Part shown: positions 45,001 through 53,327 of the stretch, in pieces
Layout: the number at the start of each line of letters is the position of its first letter
Position numbering within the stretch: position 1 is the stretch's first letter
DNA from: JALOOB01 sp040766655
GTDB lineage: Bacteria; Chloroflexota; Anaerolineae; CG2-30-64-16
Direction of reading: 5' to 3'
Length of the DNA stretch: 64,000 nucleotides
Assembly (NCBI GenBank): GCA_040766655.1
Contig: JAXGQB010000002.1
Location: forward strand, 1 to 64,000
Program-made: the position numbers and the translations under genes
Notes under the pieces: model-generated
What the model was told of the DNA's origin: nothing
What the model saw: the letters and a program-made list of their open reading frames with translations, nothing else
Databases searched by the model: none

Positions 45001-47643
45001 GGACTCGACCAGCCGCTGCTTGTCGTCGTACACATGTGTTGTAACGCTGCCCAGCGCGTCGGTCATCGTGGTGGTATGCGCTGCGTCGTCGTAGACGAAG
45101 GAGGTTGTGGCCGCCTCGCCCACGGTCTGCTCGATCACCCGGCCGACCTCGTCGTAGGTCATCTGCAGGCTGGGGTGCCCCTTCGGCGTGATCACCGCGG
45201 CCAGCCGCTTGCCGGCGTCATACGCATATGCCGTCGTTTTGCCTTCGCCATCGGTAATGGCCGTGAGCAGCTTGTCGGTGTAGGCAAAGCCCAGGTGCCG
45301 GCCTTCCGGCGCGTCGATCCCGGTGACCTGGTCCTCGCCGTTGTACGTGAAGGTCACCCAGCGCCCGGCCGAGTTCTCGGCGCGGGACAGCTTGTCGCCA
45401 TCGTAGCTCAGGTTGATGGCATTGCCGTTCCGATCGGCGATCCGGGTCAGGCGGCCCTCGGCGTTGAAGCGATATTCGGTCAGGTCCTTGCGCTTCAGCA
45501 GGTAGCCGTCGCCGTCGGCGGTCAGGGTGTCGTAGACGCGTGTGTCATCGGGAACGTAAGCGCCGCCCTCAGCCGCGAAGTTGACCGTACGGCCGTCGGG
45601 GTAGCGCACCTGCACGCCCGAGAACAGCGTGTTGTCTAGGATCAGCAGGCTGGGGCCGAGGGAGAAGGTCCAGCCCAGGCCGAACGGCTCCACGTGGACA
45701 TCGTAAGGCGTCTCGATCACCCCGTCCCCGTCCGGCGTATACTCGATGGTGCCCACCGGCTCGCCCGCCAGCGAGTTGTACGACAGATCGATCACGATAT
45801 CGCTGTCGCCGGGGCCGGGCACGGTCATCAGCGAGACGGGGTAAAAGAAGTTGCCGTAGGCCGTGTTGACAGGATCGGCGCTGGAAGCGTTGGATGGTGG
45901 AGCATCACAGGTCAGTTTGTTGGCGCAAATGATGTTCGAGCCACCCAGCCCACGGCTGAGGTAGCCGCGGATATTGATGAGGGTGCCGGGCGGGAAGACA
46001 GCGGTGTTGCCGGATGTGTCGGTGGCAACCACCTGCACCTGGCTGATCTGCGCCAACGGAATCGGGACAACCACCTCATAGAAATCGCCGCCGATGGGGT
46101 TCATGGTAAGGCTGACCCCGTTGAAGATCAGCACCACTTCGGCGACTTCGACGTTGTCGGTCACTTTGGCGCGAAACACCGAACTCCCCTGGCCATTCAG
46201 CCAGCGGTTCACAGAATGAATCACCGGCGGCTCCAGGTCAGGCTGGCACGCGGCCGGGTCGGGGCAGAAGGTGAAGCGGATAGCGTCGAACCCGACTTGT
46301 GATCCGTATCCGGTGATCTCGGGCACGACATCATCCAGGTAGACGTATTCGCCGCCACCCGCAGTGAACTCAAACGCGCCGATGTTCTTCCAAGCGGCGC
46401 TGGTAGTCAACTGGTTGACGACCACAGAGTCCGTCCCCCCGGCATGATAGACCCTGTAGTTCGCGCCGGTGGTCGTGGCGTTGATACCGGGGATGAATAC
46501 CTCGACCTTGTAGAAGCCGGGATCAGTCAGGGCAGGGGTCCAGGTTGCCCAGTCCCAAGGTTGGTCAAGAGGGAGTGGCTCTGCCGGTGAGCGATTATAC
46601 ATCCACCACATATGTCCGGCCCAGCAGCTGGCCGAGCTGCATGCTACTGGCGTCCATCCCGAATCGTCCTCCCCCATTGTAAAGGTCTGGAATCCGCCGT
46701 CCAGGTCATCCACGATCACTTCACCGGCTGCTGGGGCTACGGGAGCAGCCAGCGCCATGTTCTTCACTAGAGTGAAGTCGCCCAGGCGATCAGTCTTGGC
46801 GATTGCGTAGCCGTCTCGAAAGTCAGTGGGCAGGAGTTCCCACTTCTTACCGTCCACCGCCAGACGGGCGATGGCCACGGAAGGCGCAGCAGCTTCGGGC
46901 GATGGCAGGGCGATGCGCACCGTAGCCCAGAAGCGCGACTCGACGGGGTGAGGCTTGCCGCCGCCGGGAGTGGGGGCGGGAACTACCTCTGGATCTAGTG
47001 CGGAAACTTGCACTGCGCCAGTGGCATCAACAGCCTCCGATGACAAGGCATCCGCCTCCACACGATTGGCCTGGACAGGATTGAGCCAACGACCGCGCGC
47101 GGCGGCAATAGGACCGAGCAGGGCGAAATTGGTGGGCAGTGCCGTGGAATCCGCTTGTTCAAGGGATGCGAGAAGCGGTTGAGGTAAGCCGCTGGCGTCG
47201 AAATGGATGCTCAGGCGGCTATCAGCAGTTGCAAGAACGCCGCCGCGCTCAGGACGGACGACCATCGGCCGCGAAGCAGCTTTTGCCAGACTTAGGGGCG
47301 GCTTCGGGACCACGGCCGGTGGCTGAGGAGACGGGGCGCCGCTGCGGGTGGTTGTCACTACATCAGGCGCAGCGAATTGGGAGGTTCTGGGTTGAGTGAA
47401 GGCGGCTTGCCAGGCGCCGCCCATCGCGCCTACGGACGGCTGAGGCAGGCCGCTCAGCGCCGTGGAGAGGACTGAAGACGTCAGTGCTGCGGAGTCTGCC
47501 GATGCAGCAAGGGCGGATTGCGTAACCGAACGAGCAGCGGAGGTTGGTGCTGCGACTGCTGTGGCGGGCGGCAGGGCCGTCAAGGCCACGAGCACGACGA
47601 TCAGCAGGATGGACGGGAGCGAAGTACGGTGTCGGGATGGCAT
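39046..47643 (-). CDS. Secreted RHS/YD-repeat polymorphic toxin with HNH-like tip
   Basis: 2865 residues, AGGAGG ribosome site. Sec signal peptide (LLIVVLVALTALPPATAVAA). N-terminal exported region with a golvesin-like carbohydrate-binding domain (about 308-450). Then several dozen YD repeats (about 640-2560; consensus like YDxxGNxxxxxDxxG) that form the encapsulating shell. The RHS core is at about 2590-2690 (TFTGQEYDEETSLLHFYARD, WMQQDP). A hydrophobic pretoxin linker follows, then a variable tip with EAHHILPQAFEETFEKAGI, IHDPKFGTWVE and YNEKWRRFL, an HNH/His-Me-finger-like nuclease pattern. Likely a contact-dependent antibacterial toxin. Confidence 0.88.
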   Translation of the reverse strand: MPSRHRTSLPSILLIVVLVALTALPPATAVAAPTSAARSVTQSALAASADSAALTSSVLSTALSGLPQPSVGAMGGAWQAAFTQPRTSQFAAPDVVTTTRSGAPSPQPPAVVPKPPLSLAKAASRPMVVRPERGGVLATADSRLSIHFDASGLPQPLLASLEQADSTALPTNFALLGPIAAARGRWLNPVQANRVEADALSSEAVDATGAVQVSALDPEVVPAPTPGGGKPHPVESRFWATVRIALPSPEAAAPSVAIARLAVDGKKWELLPTDFRDGYAIAKTDRLGDFTLVKNMALAAPVAPAAGEVIVDDLDGGFQTFTMGEDDSGWTPVACSSASCWAGHMWWMYNRSPAEPLPLDQPWDWATWTPALTDPGFYKVEVFIPGINATTTGANYRVYHAGGTDSVVVNQLTTSAAWKNIGAFEFTAGGGEYVYLDDVVPEITGYGSQVGFDAIRFTFCPDPAACQPDLEPPVIHSVNRWLNGQGSSVFRAKVTDNVEVAEVVLIFNGVSLTMNPIGGDFYEVVVPIPLAQISQVQVVATDTSGNTAVFPPGTLINIRGYLSRGLGGSNIICANKLTCDAPPSNASSADPVNTAYGNFFYPVSLMTVPGPGDSDIVIDLSYNSLAGEPVGTIEYTPDGDGVIETPYDVHVEPFGLGWTFSLGPSLLILDNTLFSGVQVRYPDGRTVNFAAEGGAYVPDDTRVYDTLTADGDGYLLKRKDLTEYRFNAEGRLTRIADRNGNAINLSYDGDKLSRAENSAGRWVTFTYNGEDQVTGIDAPEGRHLGFAYTDKLLTAITDGEGKTTAYAYDAGKRLAAVITPKGHPSLQMTYDEVGRVIEQTVGEAATTSFVYDDAAHTTTMTDALGSVTTHVYDDKQRLVESRDALGASERFGYDDNDHRTSFTDREGRQWSYSYDDQGNRLTEDGPLGWHREWEYDNSLDLVTYQKDPLGRETRWSYDPHGNLVKIINPDLAESDIVNDGRGLPTTVADFNRETTTLTYDPVTGDLLFLTDPESHTMGYTYDGLGRVRTMTDFNGQSYTYTYNHNDKLTDVDGPLGYHVGYRFDANGNLDLEIDPNEGEIDYAYDASENLTYIDDQLGSRTQLTYDAMNHLASETDPESRVTVYDRDDVYRVIAIHAAFGTPESATTQFVYDKVDNVIETIDPEGRVTHDTYDTLNRRTESVANYVNGGPLTVDTNVSTRWEYDLAGNIEKLTDGNSNPTLFDYDELNRKVREENAEGEVTLYKYFPMGELRKQVDPRLNPTEFEYDGNGRRTLMRDAVPNETHYAYDGNGNLTDVIDPLGVVTHHEYDALNRRTATIRNYKPYMTPDSETNVRTGFAYDLAGNLSQVTDPNTNVTQYDYDAANRLITITDAKGHSYTPYVYDRVDNRTAVIDANGNRTDYAFDALNRPTSKTDAEGHAEIYTYDRAGNRLTVKNGRSFVTTTQYDPLNRPVRIIAPVSGVVTTMTYDAVGTLKSVTDPEQHVETYTHDLVYRLLSQADGAGNTWTFKYDDNGNRIRVEDPNGNATDYDYDALNRLTTEMDALDGMTRHDYDAVGNETARTAPNLVVTHFDYDPLYRLSARTDNFKPGLPPTADVNVLFSYRYDAASNLREEVDALTYPTQHTYDELNRRVRTVDAETGQTDYGYDHVGNLTSLINPRRNPTEFEYYRDNLLKLVRDAAGSEFRFEYDAAHNLTDAIDPYSIVTRGEFDELNRLIASIRNYRAGEPADSQTNVTTGYEYYRDSLLRRQTNPRGFPTDYVYDAAHRLTDVIDAQDGVTHTEYDHMDHPRFVTDANNHMTEYRYDALYRLTAVIDPEGHTEAYDYDAVGNQIRFVNARTYATQTTFDPLNRPVLITDAKSGTVTNVYDAMGNLRSRTDQNGHTDSYTYDRLHRLLTHTDAEGYVTSQEYDPNSNVVALVDGNTHTTTFGYDELDRLSWTTNAENETTRYAYDKLGNRTDLIEADEVVTRYEYDSLYRLAAVILNYRPYMDPGVDVNVRYAYAYDENGNVVRIADPLTHVTQFVQDSLDRLDSEINPLNNVWQYTYDPVGNLQTRLDANNALTRYSYYADDLLWKTEYPDGTAVTRTYDPNHNLVGMTDNLGTSSWVFDELDRMTNATDALGRTLAYAYDPVGNRTGITYPDSRTVAYSYYKNNWLKTVTDPLAGVTGYQRDGVGQVTLATNPNDTVAEMTYDKANRLLTLVNRQTVGAKKTISAFAYTLDDVGQRTKIDAEYGWRNPPTVSSTYTYDPLRRLTRTENNEGAWTAYTFDAAGNRKTLSTNDDELSPKPFDAKAETYGYDDANELLTVLSDTSVNGVKPSRTANVAQALAAFRHEIAAQRGKHITTAAADALLAAADDLIARLYSNKPPSQSATATAIAALRTQVQAYRASGAIDSDGIANSLLVKLDKADKANQGKTGELQTTTYAYDNNGNRIGIAWPGPQGPQTQGTDYTYNYENLLTRALDYQAGTGGVRINRSLTTMGYDGLNRRLVKAYQPKIEESDVKRTEYTFDVLDPVAEYSMWNGQYNNYYRGDLGHMVAMQNFPSEQRYTYHYDGLGSISTLTKDGGVSVHTYRYDPYGYTYPDNGDWTAPHNGYTFTGQEYDEETSLLHFYARDYDPLRGVWMQQDPYRGQLPDPITLHRYMYARNQPTLYIDRDGRFPVLLAAVVVLAVIDVGWTAYDAWQATNVINDPNATEAAKDAASMDLAITMGAEVAEPDLGPVFLPLDDVVRKLPKWFGKQAAEEVAEKSTLEVMERAAQESATCTLKSLSRSNFRDNLLRMTGKTADEIAGMEAHHILPQAFEETFEKAGIETIHDPKFGTWVEKSVHQSFSWEYNEKWRRFLTQERSNDEILQYARQLSKEYGFDVNF

Positions 47644-47775
47644 GGTTGGTTCCTCCTGAATGGGAAACTGCTGTCAAGGGACGACACGCGAAGCTAACGA
47701 AATAAGTATATCGCAAAACGTCTATCTTTGAGCTATCCGGTGTCTATGTCTTTATCTTTTCCTCCTTGGCTGTCA

Positions 47776-47806
47776 GGTGCAGCCCTGCGGGTCGCGGGGC
47801 TGCACC
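47776..47806. terminator. Hairpin between small-gene operon and RHS gene
   Basis: GGTGCAGCCC / GGGCTGCACC, perfect 10-bp stem with an 11-base loop, 22 bp after the stop of the 34-residue gene on the minus strand. Probable terminator, with a weak T-run in TTTTCCTCC-like sequence on the plus side only. The 47644-47827 gap holds the RHS promoter and nothing else I can see. Confidence 0.5.
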
Positions 47807-47827
47807 ACTCATGGAGCCATCGCTTGC

Positions 47828-47932
47828 TTAGTATCGCGGCGACGAAGGCGGCCTGGTCAACGACACGCCGCTTACCAAGCCCAAGATATAGGCCAGTAAC
47901 ATCATGATAAGAATGCCTTGGAGCTGGTCCAT
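47828..47932 (-). CDS. 34-residue single-span membrane peptide
   Basis: Small reading frame with a perfect AGGAGG six bases before the ATG at 47932. Product MDQLQGILIMMLLAYILGLV... is one hydrophobic helix with a short Pro-rich tail ending SPRY. The leader (ACAGGAGGCCTCAG) closely matches that of the 47975-48232 gene (ACAGGAGGCGCCTC), suggesting related control. Could be a small regulatory or toxin-like membrane peptide; no family recognised. Confidence 0.55.
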   Translation of the reverse strand: MDQLQGILIMMLLAYILGLVSGVSLTRPPSSPRY

Positions 47933-47974
47933 CTGAGGCCTCCTGTTAACCGTTGTCCAGAGAATTTCAGCATC

Positions 47975-48232
47975 TTACGACCATCCCATCAGATGGTCTC
48001 CCGAGGATGAAACCATCCCGTGCAGGTTCTGGAGCCAGCGACTGCGCGCACTGATTTCTTCCAGGCGAAGCGCAGCGAACAGACAGGCCTTGCTCATCAA
48101 AGAGGGTGTAGTGGCGTCTGGGGAGGCATTGAGCGCACTGAGTGGATACCCCAGATACTCCTCAATCAGGGCTCTTTCCAGCAAAGCTCGGCAATCTTGA
48201 GCATCTTCGTGATCTCTGTCGCAAGCGGTCAT
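47975..48232 (-). CDS. Hypothetical 85-residue protein
   Basis: ATG at 48232 with AGGAGG six bases upstream. Product rich in Ala, Leu and Glu, with helices (CRALLERALIEEYLGYPLSA, MSKACLFAALRLEEISARSR). No family recognised. Followed 42 bp downstream by the 34-residue membrane peptide gene with a matching leader; the two probably form one transcript. Confidence 0.55.
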   Translation of the reverse strand: MTACDRDHEDAQDCRALLERALIEEYLGYPLSALNASPDATTPSLMSKACLFAALRLEEISARSRWLQNLHGMVSSSGDHLMGWS

Positions 48233-48320
48233 GAGGCGCCTCCTGTGCTTTGCAGCTTATCGGTGAGTCAATCGCGCAATTTGTGCTTCTCTATGAACAA
48301 CCGGTTCTGAATGGTTGCGA

Positions 48321-48338
48321 TGTCAGATATGTCAGATA
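48321..48338. promoter_or_regulatory. Direct repeat TGTCAGATA in promoter of small-gene operon
   Basis: Two adjacent copies of TGTCAGATA, followed by a partial third (TTGTCGG), in an AT-rich stretch about 90 bp upstream of the 48232 start. Probable regulator site. Part of the 48233-48563 gap, which otherwise holds only the hairpin at 48517-48549. Confidence 0.35.
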
Positions 48339-48516
48339 TTGTCGGTAAGAGTTCGTCTGTAAGTCTATATCAAATCAGCGAGTTTGTCAAGGGGGTATTG
48401 GGGTCAATTTTCGAGATTATGGATGGAAAGCGGGAAAACAATCGAGCTGGTTTTACAGTTGAACCTGGAGACTAAGTCAGCGGCAGCTGTCGCAACTTCG
48501 GCAGCGTTCACTCGGA

Positions 48517-48549
48517 CCGTGTTGAGACTGCGTTGCAGCCTCAACACGG
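48517..48549 (-). terminator. Hairpin terminating the ATPase operon
   Basis: CCGTGTTGAG / CTCAACACGG, perfect 10-bp stem, starting 15 bp after the stop codon of the 48564-50006 gene (minus strand). T-run weak. Confidence 0.5.
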
Positions 48550-48563
48550 CATGGGGGGCGTGA

Positions 48564-50006
48564 TCACTGTTGCGGGATGCGGAGCATGTATCCTTCACCT
48601 TTGTAGGAAATGATGAAATGCGGTCGGGCGGGATTCGGTTCCACCTTGGCACGCAGCCGATTGATCCCTTTCTCTACAACGGATTTCGTTTTTGCTGAGC
48701 CCCAGACATTACCTCTGATCTCCTCTAGGGTGCACACTCGATTGGCATTGGCATACAAGTAGTCAAGGAGTCTGTACTCAAGTGATGACAGCTCGCGCTC
48801 GGCGCCTTCCACGATCACCGCGCGTCTCTCTGGAACATAGATCCACTTTGCGTCCTGCATCGGCTTTGTGGGATCGACCGGCAGTTGAGATGCTGCATGC
48901 GACCGTACGTAGTCGAGGAACGCGTCTGCGAAGAACGTAAGCTTATTCGCTCTTTGCTCCAGGACCCCGATGCGTTCAAGTCTGCGCAGATTGCCTCGTT
49001 CTTCCATCCGCTCGCCCGCCCCCTGTGTCAGCATCTCGCAAAGACGTCCCGCACTCTCCGGAGTCAGGTGCCGTGCGAACATGGCATCGCATACTGATCT
49101 GACGAGGCTGTCATCCCGGATATCGAATCTGATATCGTCATAGAAGACTTCTTGATCCGGGATATTATCTAGCGTTCTCCGACGCGCCGTAAAGAGGTGT
49201 TTGCAGCCGAGCTTTAGTAAGAGAGGATGCCGGCCCACCTCTTTCAGCAAGAACCTGACGTTCGCTTTCATTGCGTCATCGGAGTCTCGAATACCCAGCT
49301 CCTTGGCGGCCTTTTCGATCAATAGCGCAGCGTCGTTCTGTGTCAGGAGGGAAAGCTGCAAAGGCTGGAATACGTCGAACAGTTGCGAGGTTACCGTCCT
49401 AAATTTGTCATAACGCTTCATCACAGCAATCAAGGGTTCGGAACTCGACATCACAAAGGCAAACCAGTCCAGGTAATTGGTGATCAGGGCGCGTAATCGA
49501 TCAAGGTCGCCGGCGTCCAGATAGGGCATGATCAGGTCGAAATCATCAATCAATACCACGACCTGTCTGCGCTCTGGCTTGACGTCGCGCTCGTATGCCT
49601 TAAGTGCCGCATGCACGTTCCTGAAGAGAGCGCCAACCCTCTCGGTCTCATCCGCTGGCGCGTGGTTCTCCGGAACAGCAGCAGGGGAGGACAAGGTGAC
49701 CACCGCAGAAAGTTTCGCTCGGAGGGCCTCCCATAGGTGTGTCCAGAACGCGACGGAGGTGCGTTCCGGGAGCTTCGTCAAAGCCACCCATACATAGATA
49801 CTTTGCTTCTCTTTTGCCGCACCGCTTTTCCTTTCGCAGACTTGATGCAAGAGCGATGTGCGTCCGATTTTAGGTTCACCTACGAGATTGCAGTTTTGTG
49901 GCGTTACGCCGCCCAGGATCGCCGCGATTGCTTCGATGTCTTCTTCCCGACCTATGAAGCGATCGGGAGCAATGGCTGGTTCTAATGTCAGGAACTCACT
50001 CATCAT
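48564..50006 (-). CDS. AAA/STAND-type ATPase with C-terminal OmpR-type winged helix
   Basis: 480 residues from the tandem ATG at 50006 (AAGGA ahead). The N-terminal AAA_16-like domain has DRFIGREEDIEAIAAIL, a P-loop GEPKIGRTS in which the usual Lys is Arg, and Walker B QVVVLIDDFD. Middle helical lid. The C-terminal 95 residues form a Trans_reg_C domain: ELSSLEYRLLDYLYANANRV, VWGSAKTKSVVEKGINRLRA, FIISYKGEGYML. So it is likely a DNA-binding regulator with a nucleotide-sensing domain whose hydrolysis may be impaired. It follows the RSH-ATPase gene by 62 bp and is probably its operon partner. Confidence 0.75.
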   Translation of the reverse strand: MMSEFLTLEPAIAPDRFIGREEDIEAIAAILGGVTPQNCNLVGEPKIGRTSLLHQVCERKSGAAKEKQSIYVWVALTKLPERTSVAFWTHLWEALRAKLSAVVTLSSPAAVPENHAPADETERVGALFRNVHAALKAYERDVKPERRQVVVLIDDFDLIMPYLDAGDLDRLRALITNYLDWFAFVMSSSEPLIAVMKRYDKFRTVTSQLFDVFQPLQLSLLTQNDAALLIEKAAKELGIRDSDDAMKANVRFLLKEVGRHPLLLKLGCKHLFTARRRTLDNIPDQEVFYDDIRFDIRDDSLVRSVCDAMFARHLTPESAGRLCEMLTQGAGERMEERGNLRRLERIGVLEQRANKLTFFADAFLDYVRSHAASQLPVDPTKPMQDAKWIYVPERRAVIVEGAERELSSLEYRLLDYLYANANRVCTLEEIRGNVWGSAKTKSVVEKGINRLRAKVEPNPARPHFIISYKGEGYMLRIPQQ

Positions 50007-50068
50007 TCTGTCCTTCTGCATAGCGAAGGCTGATGCAACCTTCAGTGTTGGTCCATCTTGCGGTGGGG

Positions 50069-51756
50069 TTAGTAGTTTTCTCGAATCCAAAGCCTACATA
50101 ATTCAACTCTGAATCGATACCCTTGCGGGCATTGCTCTAGCGTGTCGAGATCTACAAGGTGCTTTAGTAAATCGGCGATCTCCTCGATGGCGATATGCCG
50201 CGTTTCCAGATCGCGTCTGATCTGATCTTCAGAGAGACATAAGTTATCTTGTTTGGCGATGGCTATGAGTATCTGCCTGTTTTGCTCCTCTGTCGCCGGA
50301 CTCAGGCCGATGCTTGTGCCCCAAAGATGATCGAAACAACTCTCCGGCTGATACGGCAGCCAGTCGGTCAGTATGGCGTCGAGTAGCGCTGAATCAAGCA
50401 CCGACGCGTGTTGTTTATGCGTTCGGGTGGTGAGTGCATGACAAAGTAGCTGCAGGTAGTATGGATGACACCCCGTCAGTTCCAGGAGACGTTCAATGAC
50501 CTCATCGCTATAGGTGGCAAACGGCTTGACTGGTTCGGTGACCAGCCTGCGTGCGGTATCGCGATCCAGGCACCCGACTTTCTGGTAATGTGCTATGTTC
50601 AGGAGGGGAGAAACACCTGTTCGGTGCAGCAGAGTATCGAGGCGACCTCCCGCGGCGAAGATCAGACTGATTCCTTGTTCTTTCTGTGCCAAGCTACGTA
50701 AATAATAGAGAATGTCCTCGCGACCGATTGCGTCTTCGTGAAGCTTGGTGATTACCTCAAACTCGTCAAGGATGAGAATCAGCTGGCGGTCTTCGCGCCG
50801 ACGCACATGTTCTATGAAGCTTCGGAAGGTGCCAAGTGGCTCTCGTCGCAATTTGCCAAATTCAGGAGGCGCTGTGCCGGGCCTCGATAGGTTTGAAGCA
50901 ATGCTTTCCGCGATCAAGGCCAGGAGTTCCACTGTGCTTCCTTGACTCACCCCCAGCATATCGACGTACACCGGAGCATAGCCGCCGGGCTGATCTCGGA
51001 GTTGTTTCGACACTTCCAGAAGCAGCGATGTTTTTCCGATCCGTCTTGGTCCCCACAGCAAGACCGACTCCCAGGTCTGCACGCTGCGCAGGTTGTCGAC
51101 CAATTCTTGCATTTCCCGTGTCCGCCCGAAGAACATCTCTCCTGTCACTGGCTTCAGCGTATACGGATTTGCGAAAGCATGATCTGCGACGCCTCCCACA
51201 AAGTATTTCATCGGACGACTAAGGGGCCCCACCTTTAGGTGCTGGACCCTCTTGATCCCTCTTATCTGCTCTATGATTTCCCCCCACAAGTTGGGGTCAA
51301 CCGGCCCAGTGCCTAATTGTATGAGAGCAGAACCGTCCGTCATACTACCGGCCACGAAATTGGAGAAGCTGATGTCATGCCTGGCGAAGACGCCGCTGAT
51401 CTCGTGAACAAGCCCTGCTCCATCCGTGGCGACGATCTCCAACTGCTCAGTATATGGTTGTTTGTGAGACTGCCAGCGGATGTTGCTTACGAGCGACGTC
51501 GCGCCTTTAACGTTGCGACATGTGCTACGATGAACGGTCAAGTGCTTATCCTTGGTAAGTCGTCCCACAATCGGGTCCGGAGGGGACGGGTTGCAGCATT
51601 TTGGGAATCTGGGTTGAAGGTCTGTATAGGGATTGGGCAGCACAACCTGTCTTGAATCCGCCCCACTGGGAGTAACTTCTCCAGCGCCGCTTCCGTGGCG
51701 TTCACTGGTCATCGAGGCCGTGCTGCGGACACCCATCTGGGGTTGTGCTGCATGTT
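50069..51756 (-). pseudogene. RSH-ATPase fusion, 3' half (zinc finger-ACT-AAA-winged helix)
   Basis: Reads in one frame from the IS junction to the stop (about 562 codons). First, a RelA/SpoT-type zinc-finger domain with the Cys-Cys...His...Cys ligand pattern (FPKCCNPSP, VHRSTCRN). Next an ACT domain (about 75 residues: LEIVATDGAGLVHEISGVFA). Then an AAA/STAND NTPase: NPYTLKPVTGEMFFGR, Walker A GPRRIGKTSLLLEV, Walker B LILILDEFEV. It ends with a winged helix (YRFRVELCRLWIREN). These are exactly the domains missing from the truncated RSH at 54365-55769. The IS21 insertion separates the halves. Whether this part is still translated from an IS-provided start is unknown. Confidence 0.85.
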
Positions 51757-51860
51757 TGTAGATTACGTCTGAAAACTGACCCACTTTACGTCTGAAAGTT
51801 GACCCACCCCACGGAGACCATCATCCTTGCTGTGAGACCGCAGCAAGGAGACCGCAGGAG

Positions 51861-53327
51861 ATGATCACCGTGGAAGCCTGGACGACCATTCGCTACCTGA
51901 GCGCGCAAGGCAAATCCATTCGCGGCATTGCCAAGGAATTGGGGGTGTCGCGCAACACCGTCCGTGCGGCTCTCGACGCGGAAACCCCGCCCCACTACAC
52001 GCGGCCGCCGCGGCCGAATCCTAAGCTGACACCCTTTCTCAAGCAGATCGAGAACATGGCGATCGAGCAGCATTTCATCGGTTCGCGCATCATCCGCGAG
52101 TTGCGCCTGCTGGGCTACGACGGCGGCACGACGCCGGTCTACGCGTACTTGCGCGGCATCAAGCAGGCGGCGAACAAGCGCGTCACCGAGCGTTACGAGA
52201 CCGGCCCCGGCGAGCAGGCTCAGTTCGACTGGTCGTTCTACACCGTCATGCTGGGCGACGTGCCGACCAAGGTCGTGGTGTTCGGGCTGATTCTGGGCTA
52301 CAGCCGCCGCAAGTTCTACTGGCCGAGTCTGGACGCCACGCAGCCGTCGATCTACGAGGCGCTGGAGGCGGGCCTGCGCTACTTCGGCGGTGCGCCGCTG
52401 CGTCTGCTGGTCGACAACGACCGGTCCTTGGTGACCGCGGCCGACCCCGCCCGCTTCACCTGGAACAACCATTTTCTGGAATTGTGCGGTCACTACCGCA
52501 TTGAGCCGGTGGCGTGCCAGCCGGGCCGGCCGCAGACGAAGGGCAAGATCGAGCGGCCCTTCTTCTACCTCGAAGAGCACTTCATCAAGGGCCACGCCTG
52601 GCTGGACTTCGACGCTTTCGGCCGTGCGTTGGCCGCGTTCGTGACCGACGAGCTCGACCTGGTCGTGCACGCCACGACGCGCCAGCGACCCCTGGACCTC
52701 TTTGCGGCCGAACGGCCGGCGCTCACGCCGCTGCCGGAACAACCCTTTGTCGGCAGCCACGAAATCCTGCGCACGGTCAGCTACGATTGCCTGGTGCCGT
52801 TTGCCGGCAGCCGTTACAGCGTACCCTGGCAGTATGCCCGCCAGAAAGTCTGGCTCCGTCCGTCGCAAGGCAGCCAGTTGGCCATTCGCAACCTGCAAGG
52901 CGTGGAGATCGCCCGCCATCGCTTCGCCGCCCAACGCGGGCTGACGGTGCTCGATCCGGCGCACTATGCGGGCCTGCGGCAGGATGCGCCACGCACCTGG
53001 CTGGTGGCCGAGCAGGCCTTCCGCCAACGTTTTCCCGACCTGGACGGCTTTCTCACCGGTCTACGCACGCAGCACCCCAACAACGCCCTGAGCCATCTGC
53101 GCGCCATCCTGGCGCTGGCCGAGATTTACCCGGAAACGGCGCTGCGCTGCGCCTTGGCCCGCGCCGAGGAATACAACACCTACTCGCAGCACTTCATCCG
53201 CAGCCTGGTAGGCTACACGGAAGCGCTCAGCGCGCCTGTCGCCGTGAGCCCGGCGCAGCCACTGCACGCCGCACGCTTGACGGCCGATCTGCGGGTCTAT
53301 CAGAACATTCTGGAGGCGGCCCAATGA
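51861..53327 (+). CDS. istA: IS21-family transposase IstA
   Basis: 488 residues. N-terminal HTH (IRGIAKELGVSRNTVRAAL), then an rve/DDE integrase core with Asp in QAQFDWS, Asp in RLLVDNDRS and Glu in TKGKIERPF, then a C-terminal beta-barrel-like region. Intact. Its stop overlaps the istB start by ATGA. It catalyses cut and strand transfer with IstB as ATP-dependent helper. Confidence 0.95.
   Translation: MITVEAWTTIRYLSAQGKSIRGIAKELGVSRNTVRAALDAETPPHYTRPPRPNPKLTPFLKQIENMAIEQHFIGSRIIRELRLLGYDGGTTPVYAYLRGIKQAANKRVTERYETGPGEQAQFDWSFYTVMLGDVPTKVVVFGLILGYSRRKFYWPSLDATQPSIYEALEAGLRYFGGAPLRLLVDNDRSLVTAADPARFTWNNHFLELCGHYRIEPVACQPGRPQTKGKIERPFFYLEEHFIKGHAWLDFDAFGRALAAFVTDELDLVVHATTRQRPLDLFAAERPALTPLPEQPFVGSHEILRTVSYDCLVPFAGSRYSVPWQYARQKVWLRPSQGSQLAIRNLQGVEIARHRFAAQRGLTVLDPAHYAGLRQDAPRTWLVAEQAFRQRFPDLDGFLTGLRTQHPNNALSHLRAILALAEIYPETALRCALARAEEYNTYSQHFIRSLVGYTEALSAPVAVSPAQPLHAARLTADLRVYQNILEAAQ

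Noticed and set aside
39800..45500. Periodic repeats suggesting a CRISPR or minisatellite array
   Set aside because: They are coding YD repeats of variable sequence; no constant repeat with unique spacers.
41974..45639. A 1221-codon open frame on the plus strand
   Set aside because: Lies wholly antisense to the RHS repeats; its length comes from repeat-driven codon bias, and it has no ribosome site or recognisable domain.
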